Positions 44,198-54,230 of a DNA stretch of 64,000 nt are shown here, piece after piece (the first letter of the stretch is position 1; the number at the start of each line of letters is the position of its first letter). Made by a program: the position numbers and the translations under genes. The stretch covers positions 45,050 to 109,049 of the forward strand of contig JBKBHI010000012.1 of the NCBI GenBank assembly GCA_046297835.1, read 5' to 3'. The notes below the pieces were generated by a model, which saw nothing but the letters and a program-made list of their open reading frames with translations, searched no databases and was not told the DNA's origin. The DNA is from CAMAVH01 sp046297835 (GTDB lineage: Bacteria > Pseudomonadota > Alphaproteobacteria > SMXQ01).

Positions 44198-44925
44198 CGA
44201 CATTCGAGCGCGCGCCTTCGGGCGCGGCGATCAATACCGACAAGGACGCCCCGCAGTTGCCCGGCATCCGCGCCCAGCTGATCGAGGGCATGCTGCGCAA
44301 CGCGCCGTTCGACGGCTGGAGCCAGACGGCGCTTGAAGCCGCCGCGCGCGACGCCGGCGTGACCCCCGAGATGGCTGAAGTGGCCTTTCCGGGCGGGCTG
44401 GCGCAGATCGCCGAGGCGGTGCACGACCAGATCGACGTCCAGATGCTCGAAAAACTGGCGGCGGCGGATGTCACCGCCCTGAAAATCCGCGAACGGGTGA
44501 CGCTCGCCGTGCGCGCGCGCCTCGAAGCCGCCGCGCCGCACCGCGAAGCGTTCCGCGCCATGGCCAGCTATCTCGCCTTTCCGCTGAACGCGCCGCTCGC
44601 CGCCAAGCTGATGTGGCGCACGGTGGACGCGCTGTGGCGCGCCATCGGCGACAGCTCCAGCGACTTCGCCTTCTACACCAAGCGGGCGACGCTCGCCGGC
44701 GTCTGGGGCTCGACGGTGATGATCTGGCTGCAGGACAAGTCGGAGGATTTCGCCGACACCTGGGCCTTCCTCGACCGCCGGATCGCCGACGTCATGGCCA
44801 TCGAAGCCTGCAAAGCCCGCTTCAAGCAGGCCGCCGGCCAGACGCCCGATCCGTTCGGCCTGTTCCGCCGCCCGACATCTGCGGGTAAAGCGGGGGCGGG
44901 CAAGCCGGGCGGGCCGCGCCATTAG
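44194..44925 (+). CDS. COQ9 family ubiquinone biosynthesis protein
   Basis: A 243-residue protein with a TetR-like helix-turn-helix N-terminal half, degenerate for DNA binding, and the COQ9 C-terminal lipid-binding half. Family segments are GWSQTALEAAARDAG near 41, the LMWRTVDALWRAIGDSSSDFAFYTKRATLAGVW stretch near 140, and a late DTWAFLDRRIADVM. In mitochondria COQ9 presents ubiquinone intermediates to COQ7. Translation is coupled to def by an ATGA overlap. The C-terminus is a Gly/Ala/Pro tail. Confidence 0.88.
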   Translation: MTTFERAPSGAAINTDKDAPQLPGIRAQLIEGMLRNAPFDGWSQTALEAAARDAGVTPEMAEVAFPGGLAQIAEAVHDQIDVQMLEKLAAADVTALKIRERVTLAVRARLEAAAPHREAFRAMASYLAFPLNAPLAAKLMWRTVDALWRAIGDSSSDFAFYTKRATLAGVWGSTVMIWLQDKSEDFADTWAFLDRRIADVMAIEACKARFKQAAGQTPDPFGLFRRPTSAGKAGAGKPGGPRH

Positions 44926-45293
44926 CGGCGCCCCGCGCCCTTTCGGGGCGCAAGAACGCGGGAACTACCGGCGCGAAGTATCTTCCTATTGAACCGCTAG
45001 GGCTGGTGGTCGTTGCGTAGCATGGCCGCCTGTCCCCGACTCCTCTGCAAGACCGCGCTCGCCGGCCGGTCCGGAAAAAATCTGGCACGCCGTTCGCATG
45101 GCTGCGGCGCAAGAGCCGCGTCGAGACGGGGGAATGCCAGCCATGCAAAATCGCGCGCGTGCCGCGCTAGACGGCATATACGATTTTGCCTAAATTCAGC
45201 CCAGTTTTCCGGCCAGTGTCATCCTGCGTGGTGCGGCGTGTCCCGCATCGGTTTCGCCCGCGTCGAATACGGTCGTCTTCCCCAAGGACTTAA
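44926..45293. other. Intergenic region upstream of the glucan synthase gene
   Basis: About 370 bp between COQ9 and the glucan synthase. It should hold the promoter of the latter. No coding pattern, terminator with a T-run or repeat was found; frames across it have poor codon character. Confidence 0.5.
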
Positions 45294-47957
45294 GTGAGCA
45301 TGCGCGCTTCCAGTCTTCTGACTGCGGCAGTGATCCTTCTCGTCAACGTCGGCGTCTGGACGATGATGAATCGCCCCGAACAGCCGTCGCAGACGTTCGC
45401 CGGCCAGATCTCCGGCATGTCCTTCAGCCCCTATCAGCGGGGACAGGACGCCAACGCCGGCCGCCATCCGAGCGCCGCCGACATCGACCGCGATCTCAAG
45501 CTGCTCGCCGACGCGCAGGTGCAGTCGGTCCGCACCTACACCTCGCTCGACGGCATCGAGCGCACCGCGGCGCTGGCGCGCGAGCATGGCATCAAAGTGA
45601 TGGCCGGCGCCTGGCTCGGCTCGAAGGACGAGATCAACAAGGCCGAGGTCGAGAGCCTGGTGCGCGAGGCGCGCGCCAACCGCAACATCGACCGGCTGAT
45701 CGTCGGCAACGAAGCGATCCTGCGCGGCGAATGGACCGTCCCCGAGATCATCGAAGAGATTAAGAGCGTCCGCAAACAGGTGCGCCGCCCGATCTCGACC
45801 GCCGAGCCGTGGCACGTCTGGCACGACCATCCGGAATTGGTGAAGGAAGTCGACTTCCTCGCCGTGCAATTGCTGCCCTATTGGGAAGGCGTGCCGGTCG
45901 ATCAGGCCGTGCGCTACGTGCTCAAGCGCTACTACGATCTCAAGATCGCCTATCCGGGCAAGAAGATCATCCTGTCGGAAGTGGGCTGGCCGAGCGAAGG
46001 CAAGACGCGCCAGGGCGCCGAAGCCAGCATCGTCAATCAGGCGCGCTTCACCCGCGAATTCCTCGCCGCCGCCAAAGAGCACGGCATCGAATATTTCGTC
46101 ATGGAAGCCTTCGACCAGCCGTGGAAGATGTCGTTCGAAGGCACCGCCGGCGGCTATTGGGGCCTCTACGACGTCGATCGCAAGCCCAAGTTCGCGCTGT
46201 CCGGCCCCGTCGAGGAGCAGCCGTTCTGGCCGTGGCTCGCCGGCGTCTCTAGCCTCCTCGGCCTGATCGCCATGATGGCGTTCCTGCCGCGCTACAACCA
46301 CGTCAGCCTCGTCGGCCGCGCCACCTTCTCGGTCGTGCTGCAGATCGTCGCTTCGGGCTCGGTATGGATGGCGGTGGCCATCTTCTACCAGTATCTCACG
46401 CCGCTCCAGGCGACCGTGCTCGGCATCCTGACGGCGTGCCAGATCGTGCTCGGCATCACCCTGATCTCCGAGACCTTCCAGTTCGTCGAATTGCTATGGG
46501 CGCGGCTGCGCCGCCGCATCGCGCCGGCCGCCGAGGCCGCCGCGCTGCCGGCCGACACGCGCCGCCCGAAAGTGTCGCTGCATCTGCCGATCCATAACGA
46601 GCCGCCGCAGATGGTGATGCGGACGCTCGACAGCCTCGCCAAGCTCGATTACCCCGACTACGAGGTGATCGTGATCGACAACAACACGAAGAACCCCGAA
46701 GTCTGGCGGCCGGTCGAGGCCTATTGCGCCAACCTCGGCCCCAACTTCAAGTTCTTCCATCTCGATCCCTGGCCGGGCTTCAAGGCCGGCGCGCTCAACT
46801 TCGCGCTGACCCAGACCGATCCGGCGGCCGAGGTCGTCGGCGTGATCGACAGCGACTACATGGTCCGCGCCGATTGGCTGAAATCGCTCGTGCCCTATTT
46901 CGCCGATGCGAAAGTCGGCTGGGTGCAGGCGCCGCAGGACCATCGCGAGTGGCAGGATCATCCGTTCAAGACGATGATCAACTGGGAATATGCCGGCTTC
47001 TTCCACATCGGCATGGTCCACCGCAACGAGCGCAACGCCATCATCCAGCACGGCACCATGACGCTGATCCGCAAGTCGGCGCTCGTCGAGGTCGGCAATT
47101 GGGGCGAGCACACGATCTGCGAGGACGCCGAACTCGGCCTGCGCCTGTTGGAGCAGGGCTACGAGGCGCTCTACACCAGCGAGACCTTCGGCCAGGGCCT
47201 GACGCCGGACGATTTCGCCGGCTACAAGAAGCAGCGCTACCGCTGGGTGTTCGGCGCGGTGCAGATCATCCGCTCGCATTGGCGTCAGCTGTTCCTGCCG
47301 AACTTCATGCAGAAGGACGGCTCGAAGCTCAGCTTCGCCCAGCGCTACCATTTCGTCGCCGGCTGGCTGCCGTGGTTCGCCGACCTGATGCACCTGTTCT
47401 TCACGGTCGGCGCGCTGTTCTGGACGATCGGCGTCATCGCCTTCCCGAAATACATCGAGTTCCCGCTCGCCATCTTCATGGTGCCGGCGCTTTCGGTGAT
47501 GGGCATCAAGTTCCTGTCGTCGCTGTGGCTCTACCAGATCAAGGTGCCCTGCACGGTGGGGCAGCGCCTCGGCGCGGCGCTCGCCGCCATGTCGCTCGGC
47601 TACACCGTGGCGCGCGGCATCCTGTCGGGCCTGTTCATCACCTCGGCGCCGTTCATGCGCACGCCGAAGATGGAGAACCGTCCGGCGCTGATCGGCGGCC
47701 TGATGATGGCTTGGCAGGAAGGCTTGCTGTTCCTCGGCGCGATCATCGCCGCCACGGCCACCGCCATCGCCTACGGCCGCTGGAACACCGAAGCGAACCT
47801 GTGGATCTTCATGCTGCTGGTGCAGACGATCCCCTACGCCTCGGCCGTGGCGATCTCGCTGATCGCCGCCCTGCCGGCGCGCCGGCGCGAGCTGGCCATC
47901 GAAGGCGCCGGCCAGGCCGCGTCCGCCAATGCCCCGAGCGAGGGCGTGAAGGCGTAA
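45294..47957 (+). CDS. GH17-GT2 fusion, beta-glucan synthase/transglycosylase (NdvB/NdvC-like)
   Basis: An 887-residue inner-membrane protein. After a signal-anchor helix (about 8-25), residues 40-310 form a periplasmic GH17 domain with acid VGNEAI and nucleophile SEVGWPSEG. Helices near 315-400 lead to a GT2 domain: LHLPIHNEPP near 426, DSDYM near 520, ED in HTICEDAELG, and QRYRW near 647. Several C-terminal helices follow. This layout matches Bradyrhizobium and Pseudomonas proteins making beta-1,3/1,6 cyclic or linear glucans. GT2 would build and extrude the chain from UDP-glucose, and GH17 would branch or close it. Start GTG 45294 (AAGGA upstream) or ATG 45300. Confidence 0.92.
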   Translation: MSMRASSLLTAAVILLVNVGVWTMMNRPEQPSQTFAGQISGMSFSPYQRGQDANAGRHPSAADIDRDLKLLADAQVQSVRTYTSLDGIERTAALAREHGIKVMAGAWLGSKDEINKAEVESLVREARANRNIDRLIVGNEAILRGEWTVPEIIEEIKSVRKQVRRPISTAEPWHVWHDHPELVKEVDFLAVQLLPYWEGVPVDQAVRYVLKRYYDLKIAYPGKKIILSEVGWPSEGKTRQGAEASIVNQARFTREFLAAAKEHGIEYFVMEAFDQPWKMSFEGTAGGYWGLYDVDRKPKFALSGPVEEQPFWPWLAGVSSLLGLIAMMAFLPRYNHVSLVGRATFSVVLQIVASGSVWMAVAIFYQYLTPLQATVLGILTACQIVLGITLISETFQFVELLWARLRRRIAPAAEAAALPADTRRPKVSLHLPIHNEPPQMVMRTLDSLAKLDYPDYEVIVIDNNTKNPEVWRPVEAYCANLGPNFKFFHLDPWPGFKAGALNFALTQTDPAAEVVGVIDSDYMVRADWLKSLVPYFADAKVGWVQAPQDHREWQDHPFKTMINWEYAGFFHIGMVHRNERNAIIQHGTMTLIRKSALVEVGNWGEHTICEDAELGLRLLEQGYEALYTSETFGQGLTPDDFAGYKKQRYRWVFGAVQIIRSHWRQLFLPNFMQKDGSKLSFAQRYHFVAGWLPWFADLMHLFFTVGALFWTIGVIAFPKYIEFPLAIFMVPALSVMGIKFLSSLWLYQIKVPCTVGQRLGAALAAMSLGYTVARGILSGLFITSAPFMRTPKMENRPALIGGLMMAWQEGLLFLGAIIAATATAIAYGRWNTEANLWIFMLLVQTIPYASAVAISLIAALPARRRELAIEGAGQAASANAPSEGVKA

Positions 47958-47979
47958 CGCCGCTCGACGGCACAAAGAC

Positions 47980-48012
47980 AAAGGCGCGGAGAGCGATCTC
48001 CGCGCCTTTTTT
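47980..48012 (+). terminator. Intrinsic terminator of the glucan synthase gene
   Basis: A 13 bp perfect stem (47980-47992 with 47997-48009), 4-base loop, and six Ts at 48007-48012. It lies 22 bp after the stop codon. Confidence 0.92.
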
Positions 48013-48118
48013 GATTCTAGGCCAACCTAAAAAAATCAAGCGGTCGCCATAGAATTGCGACTCTAGGTAGTATGCCTTTACGAGAACTGTGCCGAGTCTT
48101 ACAGCCGGGGGAGAAGGT

Positions 48119-49072
48119 ATGTCTAAAAATATCGATACCGATCCATGCGTAATTTGCGGTCTAGATGGCGCAACGACCATGTCAACGAGGCGTGATGGAA
48201 TCACTCAAAAGTGCCGTCGATGCGGGGATTTTTTTGTTAGTGGCACAGTCCTTAGTTCAATCAATCGTTTAAACAGGCCGGAAAGAATTAAATTAGGAAA
48301 CACAGTTCGCCGAACCAATATGGCTTCGGGCGCTGTGGTGGAGCTAAATTCTGCGAACTTAAATGCGTATCTCACAGCTTTGATGCCGGATGTTTTAGAG
48401 CGTGCCGACGATATATTCTTATTTTTAGCTGAGAAAACAGATCGTTTAACGCACTTCATTGATTTAAGCGACTTCCGCTGGGAGTTATACGCAACGGCAT
48501 ATGCGGTTGATTTTCGAGACCTTCATATCCTGATCGATGATTTTCTTATCGCGCCAGGTTTTCTAAAGAAGTTGCCGAAAAGTGAGGGCGAACCGCAAAA
48601 ATATCGCATTACTCGTGAAGGCTATCAGCGCTTGCGAGAGATACAGAAACGCGGTGCAGATAACGTGCAGGTTTTTGTGGCGATGTGGTTCGGCGGTAAA
48701 GATAACCGCGATACAATGAATGATATTTACATGCGAGGCTTGGCCGCTGGAATAGAGCGTGCTGGTTACAAGCCTTACCGTGTCGATAAAGGGGAATATA
48801 ACGGTAAGATTGATGATGAAATCATCCGGCAGATACGCAGATCACGCTTCCTCGTTGCGGACTTCACAGCTCATGTGAATGGCGTTTACTATGAAGCCGG
48901 TTATGCCGAGGGGCTCGGTTTGGAGATAATTCAAACATGCCGAGAAGATTATATTGGCGACCTTCATTTTGATAAACGCCAAGTCAATACAGTTCCATGG
49001 CAAACACCGGAGGAATTGGCGGATAAATTACACAAGCGAATAGAGGCGACAATTGGGCGTGGACCGCTTTAG
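48119..49072 (+). CDS. Zinc-ribbon protein with nucleoside 2-deoxyribosyltransferase-like domain
   Basis: A 317-residue protein of AT-rich, foreign-looking composition. The N-terminus has a CxxC...CxxC zinc ribbon (C10, C13, C32, C35). The middle part (about 80-180) ends in a winged-helix-like PQKYRITREGYQRLREIQK. Residues 184-312 resemble nucleoside 2-deoxyribosyltransferase folds: VFVAMWF, a helix, then FLVADFTAHVNGVYYEAGYAEGLG with D248 and the candidate catalytic E259. Related domains cleave nucleotides or NAD-like molecules, and some serve in phage defence. ATG 48119 has GGGGGAGAAGG upstream. It stands alone, followed by a REP-like element. Function is inferred only. Confidence 0.75.
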   Translation: MSKNIDTDPCVICGLDGATTMSTRRDGITQKCRRCGDFFVSGTVLSSINRLNRPERIKLGNTVRRTNMASGAVVELNSANLNAYLTALMPDVLERADDIFLFLAEKTDRLTHFIDLSDFRWELYATAYAVDFRDLHILIDDFLIAPGFLKKLPKSEGEPQKYRITREGYQRLREIQKRGADNVQVFVAMWFGGKDNRDTMNDIYMRGLAAGIERAGYKPYRVDKGEYNGKIDDEIIRQIRRSRFLVADFTAHVNGVYYEAGYAEGLGLEIIQTCREDYIGDLHFDKRQVNTVPWQTPEELADKLHKRIEATIGRGPL

Positions 49073-49145
49073 CGCCTAATGGGCGGGGTGGAAGTCATTA
49101 CAAAAACGGAGATACCTCAGCGCCCTTTTCGTTTCCGCCCCTTAC

Positions 49146-49237
49146 ATCGTCACCCTCGGGCTTGACCCGAGGGTCCATTCATCCAGCGCTCAGGCATTTG
49201 CAAAATGGATGCTCGGATCAAGTCCGAGCATGACGGT
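49146..49237. repeat. REP-like palindromic element, copy 3
   Basis: Left arm hairpin CCTCGGG/CCCGAGG, linker with CAGCGCTCAGGC, and right arm GCTCGGA/TCCGAGC ending TGACGGT. Same layout as 35557-35649. It separates the AT-rich gene 48119-49072 from purK. Confidence 0.88.
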
Positions 49238-49267
49238 CTTTTCTGAGGCGAGTCCCGTGCGAGCCGC

Positions 49268-50383
49268 TCAGCTTTGCTGATCTTTGCGCGGCGTCAGGCG
49301 GTTCACGTGGCCCATCTTGCGGCCGGGGCGCGGCGCGCTTTTGCCGTAGAGATGCAGCTTCGCGCCCGGCTCGGCGAGAATTTCCTTCCAGCGCAGCACT
49401 TCGTCGCCGAGCAGGTTCTTCATCGTCGCGTCGGAATGGCGCGTCGTCGCGCCGAGCGGCAGGCCGCAGACCGCGCGCACGAACTGCTCGAACTGCGAGG
49501 TGACGCAGGCGTCCATCGTCCAGTGGCCGGAATTGTGCGGGCGCGGGGCCAACTCGTTGATCAGGATGCCGCCGTCGCGCGTGACGAACATCTCCACCGC
49601 CAGCAGGCCGACGAGATCGAGCTGCTCGGCGATGTGCCGCGCGGTGCCGATGGCCTTGTCGGCCAGCTCCTCGGGGATCGCGGCCGGCGCGATGGTGGTG
49701 TCGAGGATGTGGTGGACATGGCGATTCTCGACCGGATCGAACGCCGCCCAGGTCCCGTCCGGCGCGCGCGCGACGATCACCGAAATCTCGCGCTCGAAAT
49801 CGACGAAGCCTTCCAGCACGCCTTCCGGACTCGGCATGTTGGCCGCGCCCATCTGCTTCCAGGCGGCGGCCGGCTTCATGCTGCCGTCGATCATCACCTG
49901 GCCCTTGCCGTCGTAGCCGAGGCGCGCGGTTTTCAGCACCGCCGGGCGGCCGAGGTCGCGCAGCGCGTGGGTCAGGTCCTGGACGCTGGTGACGCGGCGA
50001 TAGGGCGCGGTCGGCGCGCCGATGGAATTGAGGAAGTCTTTCTCGCGCAGGCGGTCCTGGGCGATGGCGAGGCAGCGCGCGGCCGGGCGCACCGTCACAT
50101 GGCGCGCCAGCGTCGCGGCGGTCGCCTCGGGGATGTTCTCGAACTCGAAGGTGACGACGGCGACCGCCTTGGCGAATTCGGTCAGCGCCGCGTCGTCGGT
50201 ATAGCTCGCCACCGTGGTCTTGTCGGCGACCTGGGCGGCCGGGCTGTCCGTCTCGTCGGTGTAGATGTGGCAGCGATAGCCAAGGCGCGCGGCGGCGAGG
50301 GCGGTCATGCGGCCGAGCTGGCCGCCGCCGAGAATGCCGATGGTGGCGCCCGGCGCGATGGGAGCGGTCGTGGATGCGGTCAT
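49268..50383 (-). CDS. purK: 5-(carboxyamino)imidazole ribonucleotide synthase PurK
   Basis: A 371-residue ATP-grasp enzyme of purine synthesis (AIR + bicarbonate + ATP to N5-CAIR). N-terminal IGILGGGQLGRM lies near 15, then VVTFEFENIP near 76, LKTARLGYDGKGQ near 149, and the ATP-grasp metal residues in INELAPRPHNSGH near 274. It follows purE by 12 bp in the order purE-purK and should be co-transcribed with it. Confidence 0.96.
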   Translation of the reverse strand: MTASTTAPIAPGATIGILGGGQLGRMTALAAARLGYRCHIYTDETDSPAAQVADKTTVASYTDDAALTEFAKAVAVVTFEFENIPEATAATLARHVTVRPAARCLAIAQDRLREKDFLNSIGAPTAPYRRVTSVQDLTHALRDLGRPAVLKTARLGYDGKGQVMIDGSMKPAAAWKQMGAANMPSPEGVLEGFVDFEREISVIVARAPDGTWAAFDPVENRHVHHILDTTIAPAAIPEELADKAIGTARHIAEQLDLVGLLAVEMFVTRDGGILINELAPRPHNSGHWTMDACVTSQFEQFVRAVCGLPLGATTRHSDATMKNLLGDEVLRWKEILAEPGAKLHLYGKSAPRPGRKMGHVNRLTPRKDQQS

Positions 50384-50395
50384 GATGCGGGGCGG

Positions 50396-50944
50396 CTAGC
50401 GTTTGCGCTTGGCGGACTTGGCGGCGGATTTGGCTTTGGCTTTGCTCTTGCCTGCGGGCGCGACCGGCGATTCATCGACCGCGGCGGTCTGCTGGGCGCG
50501 CCAGGCGTCGAGGCGCGCCGCAAGCTTGGCGTCGGTCAGCGCCAGGATCGAGGCGGCGAACAGGCCGGCGTTGATCGCCCCGGCGCGGCCGATGGCGAGG
50601 GTGCCGACCGGCACGCCGCCTGGCATCTGGACGATGGAGAGCAGGCTGTCCATGCCCTTGAGGCTGTGGCTCTCGACCGGCACGCCGAGCACCGGCAGCG
50701 GCGTCATGGCGGCGGTCATGCCCGGCAGATGCGCGGCGCCGCCGGCCCCGGCGATGACGACCTTGAGGCCGCGCGCCTTGGCGCCATGGGCGTAGTCGTA
50801 GAGCCGCTTGGGCGTGCGGTGGGCCGAGACGACCTTGGTTTCGTGCGGGACGCCGAGGGCGTCCAGCGTCTCGGCGGCGTGGCGCATCGTCTCCCAGTCG
50901 GAGCGGCTGCCCATGATGATGCCGACGAGCGCGTTGCGTGCCAT
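50396..50944 (-). CDS. purE: N5-carboxyaminoimidazole ribonucleotide mutase PurE
   Basis: A 182-residue class I PurE (N5-CAIR to CAIR). Active-site segments are IIMGSRSDWETM near 9, VSAHRTP with the catalytic histidine near 44, and GAGGAAHLPGM near 70. The core ends near residue 157. A Lys/Ala-rich basic tail of about 20 residues, ending SAKRKR, is unusual for the family. ATG 50944 was chosen by family alignment; in-frame sequence to 50980 lacks a better ribosome-binding site. Confidence 0.95.
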   Translation of the reverse strand: MARNALVGIIMGSRSDWETMRHAAETLDALGVPHETKVVSAHRTPKRLYDYAHGAKARGLKVVIAGAGGAAHLPGMTAAMTPLPVLGVPVESHSLKGMDSLLSIVQMPGGVPVGTLAIGRAGAINAGLFAASILALTDAKLAARLDAWRAQQTAAVDESPVAPAGKSKAKAKSAAKSAKRKR

Positions 50945-51269
50945 GAAGGGGGATGCCCCTGAAAGGTGACGGCGGCCCAAAGGGCCGCCGGGAAGCCGGC
51001 ATTATAGGAATCGGCGGGGACAGCGCAATGGCTCCGCGCGGCGGCCCGAAAGCCTGGAATCCTTTGGATTTCGCCCGCCGCGCGCGGCCTCGGGGGCGGG
51101 CGGTAGCCCGCGCGTGGAGACTGGGAAGCTGGCAAGCTTTTCTGGTAAACTTGGGGCTACGCGCCCAGGGTTCAGGTTCTTTAAGGTCAGCCCCGGGTAT
51201 GATGGTCGAGCAGGCGGGCGGGAAGGTCCCCGAGCCGGGGTGCGGCCAGGGGGCTGTGAAGCGGACGAC
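50945..51269. other. Intergenic region between purE and the GGDEF gene
   Basis: About 325 bp of GC-rich DNA between divergent genes, presumably holding both promoters. I see no purine riboswitch-like structure, no coding frame and no terminator that I could support. Confidence 0.45.
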
Positions 51270-51992
<723 letters not shown>

Positions 51993-52030
51993 AGCTGCGC
52001 GCTATTTTCCTGGATGCCGCCACGAGATAG

Positions 52031-52153
52031 ATCGTCATGCTCGGACTTGATCCGAGCATCCATCAGGCTGCCGCTTTGGCGCTTGAGAATGGCTCTCGGC
52101 CAAATGCACTTTTTATGTAGCCCGGCTTTGCCGGACGGGCCGAGGGTGACGGT
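52031..52153. repeat. REP-like palindromic element, diverged copy 4
   Basis: Left arm ATGCTCGG-ACTTGAT-CCGAGCAT is a perfect palindrome matching the family. The linker is longer and contains an extra GCCCGGC/GCCGGAC hairpin. The right end GGGTGACGGT is partly preserved. It lies between the GGDEF gene and the DUF465 gene. Confidence 0.75.
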
Positions 52154-52179
52154 CTATCGGATATCCGTCCGCCCAGCTC

Positions 52180-52392
52180 TCACGCGATGATGTCGGGCAG
52201 CAGCTCGCTTTCGAGCCGCTGGATGGCGTCGCGCAGCACCAGCTTGCGCTTCTTCAGGCGCTGCACCGCCAATTGATCGAACGGCGCGGTTTCCACCACG
52301 CGGGCGATCACGTCGTCGAGGTCGCGGTGCTCGGCCCGCAGATCCTCGAGCTTCTTGCGCAGATCGTCGCGGTCGCTCGGCGTCATGTTCAT
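52180..52392 (-). CDS. DUF465 (YdcH-like) small protein
   Basis: A 70-residue helical protein of the DUF465 family. Two long charged helices form a probable coiled-coil hairpin: the first around RKKLEDLRAEHRDLDDVIARV, the second LAVQRLKKRKLVLRDAIQRLESEL, with the conserved LKKRKL. Function is unknown. It may start at the first ATG (52392) or the second (52386). A second DUF465 gene lies at 54399-54569. Confidence 0.88.
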   Translation of the reverse strand: MNMTPSDRDDLRKKLEDLRAEHRDLDDVIARVVETAPFDQLAVQRLKKRKLVLRDAIQRLESELLPDIIA

Positions 52393-52559
52393 CGTCGCGC
52401 CGAGCCTAGCAGCTTTCCGCGACGCTTTCGAGACTGCGTTCCCATCCGCCCCTCCGCCCCGCCGGCGCGGGCGGCCCGCACGGTGGACGCGCGCGGTGGA
52501 CGGATAGGGCGCGATCGGCCATGCTAGCCGCTCGTATCGTCTGGCTTATCCGGTTATTC

Positions 52560-53642
52560 ATGACTCGCATCGGCATCCTCACCAGCGGCGGCGATTGCGC
52601 CGGCCTGAACGCGGTGATCCGCGCCGCCGTTTTCCGCGCCTGCCGCACCTACGGCTGGGAAGTGGTCGGCATCCGTTCCGGCACGCTCGGGCTGCTGCAA
52701 CGCCCGCCGCAGACCATGAAGCTGGAACTCGGCATGTTCGCCGGCTCGATCCTGCGCGAGAGCGGCACGATCCTCGGCACCACCAACACCGGCGATCCTT
52801 TCGCCTTCCCCATGCCGGACGGCACGAAGAAGGACCGCTCCGACGAGGTGATCGAGGGCTATCGCCAGTTGGGTCTTGCCGGCCTCATTGTCATCGGCGG
52901 CGACGGCTCCTTCCGCATCATGGACAGGCTCGCCAAGGAGGGCGGCATCCCCATGGTCGGCGTGCCCAAGACGATCGACAACGACGTCGGCCGCACCGAG
53001 AACTCCATCGGCTTCATCACCGCCGTCAACGTCGCGACCGAAGCGCTCGACCGTTTGCAGCCGACGGCGGCGAGCCACAACCGCGTGATGATCCTCGAAG
53101 TGATGGGCCGCGACGCCGGCCATATCGCGCTCGCCAGCGGCATCGCCGGCGGCGCCGACATCATCCTGCTGCCGGAGATTCCCTGGAAGCTCGAGCCGCT
53201 GGTCGCCAAGATCAAAGCCCTGCGCGAGAAGGAAGGCCGCAACTTCGCGCTCGTCGTCGTCGCCGAGGGCGTGAAAACGCCGGCGGGGCGTTCGGTGACG
53301 CAGGCCGACGCCGAAGGCAAGACGCGCTATGGCGGCATCGGCCATTATCTCGGCGAGCGCCTGGCCGAAGCCGCCAAGGCGGAAACGCGCGTCACCGTGC
53401 TCGGCCACGTGCAGCGCGGCGGCAGCCCGGCGACGACCGACCGCGTGCTCGGCTCGGCCTTCGGCGTCGCCGCCGTCGATCTGCTCGCCGCCGGCAAGAC
53501 GGGCCGCATGGTGACGTGGCAGAACCGCCATGTGGTCGACGTGCCGATCGAGGACACGATCTCCGGCCCGGGCGGCGTCAATATCGAGGGCGACCTGGTG
53601 CGCACCGCGCGCGGCCTCGGCATCTGTCTTGGCGACGAATAA
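52560..53642 (+). CDS. 6-phosphofructokinase, mixed ATP/PPi-type signature
   Basis: A 360-residue PFK phosphorylating fructose 6-phosphate to fructose 1,6-bisphosphate. It begins RIGILTSGGDCAGLNAVIR; donor-site GGDGS lies at 113-117 and PKTIDND at 136-142 with catalytic D140. Glycine in GGDGS is typical of ATP enzymes (PPi enzymes usually have GGDD), while lysine in PKTIDND is typical of PPi enzymes, so the phosphoryl donor is uncertain (group III-like). ATG 52560 fits the family; the frame extends to 52521. The following hypothetical gene is 12 bp away and probably co-transcribed. Confidence 0.93.
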   Translation: MTRIGILTSGGDCAGLNAVIRAAVFRACRTYGWEVVGIRSGTLGLLQRPPQTMKLELGMFAGSILRESGTILGTTNTGDPFAFPMPDGTKKDRSDEVIEGYRQLGLAGLIVIGGDGSFRIMDRLAKEGGIPMVGVPKTIDNDVGRTENSIGFITAVNVATEALDRLQPTAASHNRVMILEVMGRDAGHIALASGIAGGADIILLPEIPWKLEPLVAKIKALREKEGRNFALVVVAEGVKTPAGRSVTQADAEGKTRYGGIGHYLGERLAEAAKAETRVTVLGHVQRGGSPATTDRVLGSAFGVAAVDLLAAGKTGRMVTWQNRHVVDVPIEDTISGPGGVNIEGDLVRTARGLGICLGDE

Positions 53643-53654
53643 GGGGCGTTAAGC

Positions 53655-54230
53655 ATGACCGAGTTTCCCGCCCATCCGTTCTGGGATTTCGCGCTCGACG
53701 TCTATCGTCGGCCCGGCGTGTCGGACGCCTGCCTGCACTTGCAGGAGCCCTACCATCTCGACGTCAACCTGCTGCTGTTCTGCGGCTGGACCGGCGCGTT
53801 CGGCATGGGCCGCCTGTCGGACGAGGAGATCGCGCGTTGCCGCGACGCGGTCGCCGCGTGGCACGACAGCGTGGTGCGCGGTCTGCGCGCCGTGCGCCGC
53901 ATCCTCAAGGACGGCTTTCCCGAATTGCCGGCCGAACTCGCCGAGATCGCCGGCGGCATCCGCAAGCAGGTCCAGGCGCGCGAGATCGACGCCGAGCATC
54001 TCGAACAGCTCATCCTCGTCGGCGCGGTGCATCGCGTGCCGAACGACCATCTGGCGGCGGCGGAAAAATTCGCCGACGCCGCGGCGAACATGGCGGCTTA
54101 TTGCCGCGCGCTCGACGCCGCGTTCGACGCCGGAGACCGCGCCGCCTTGACGATCATTCTCAATGCCATGTTCCCGACGCGCGCGGCGGCGGATGCCGCG
54201 GCCGCCATCGACGCCGCGGCCGGCGTCTAA
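53655..54230 (+). CDS. TIGR02444/DUF2390 family protein
   Basis: A 191-residue protein of the TIGR02444 family, seen by its opening FWDFALDVYRRPGVSDACLHLQEPYHLDVNLLLFCGW. The rest is largely helical. A final Ala-rich segment (about 165-191) is low complexity. No function is established. It lies 12 bp after the phosphofructokinase gene with AAGGGGCG before the ATG, so co-transcription is likely, though a link to glycolysis is unproven. Confidence 0.85.
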   Translation: MTEFPAHPFWDFALDVYRRPGVSDACLHLQEPYHLDVNLLLFCGWTGAFGMGRLSDEEIARCRDAVAAWHDSVVRGLRAVRRILKDGFPELPAELAEIAGGIRKQVQAREIDAEHLEQLILVGAVHRVPNDHLAAAEKFADAAANMAAYCRALDAAFDAGDRAALTIILNAMFPTRAAADAAAAIDAAAGV

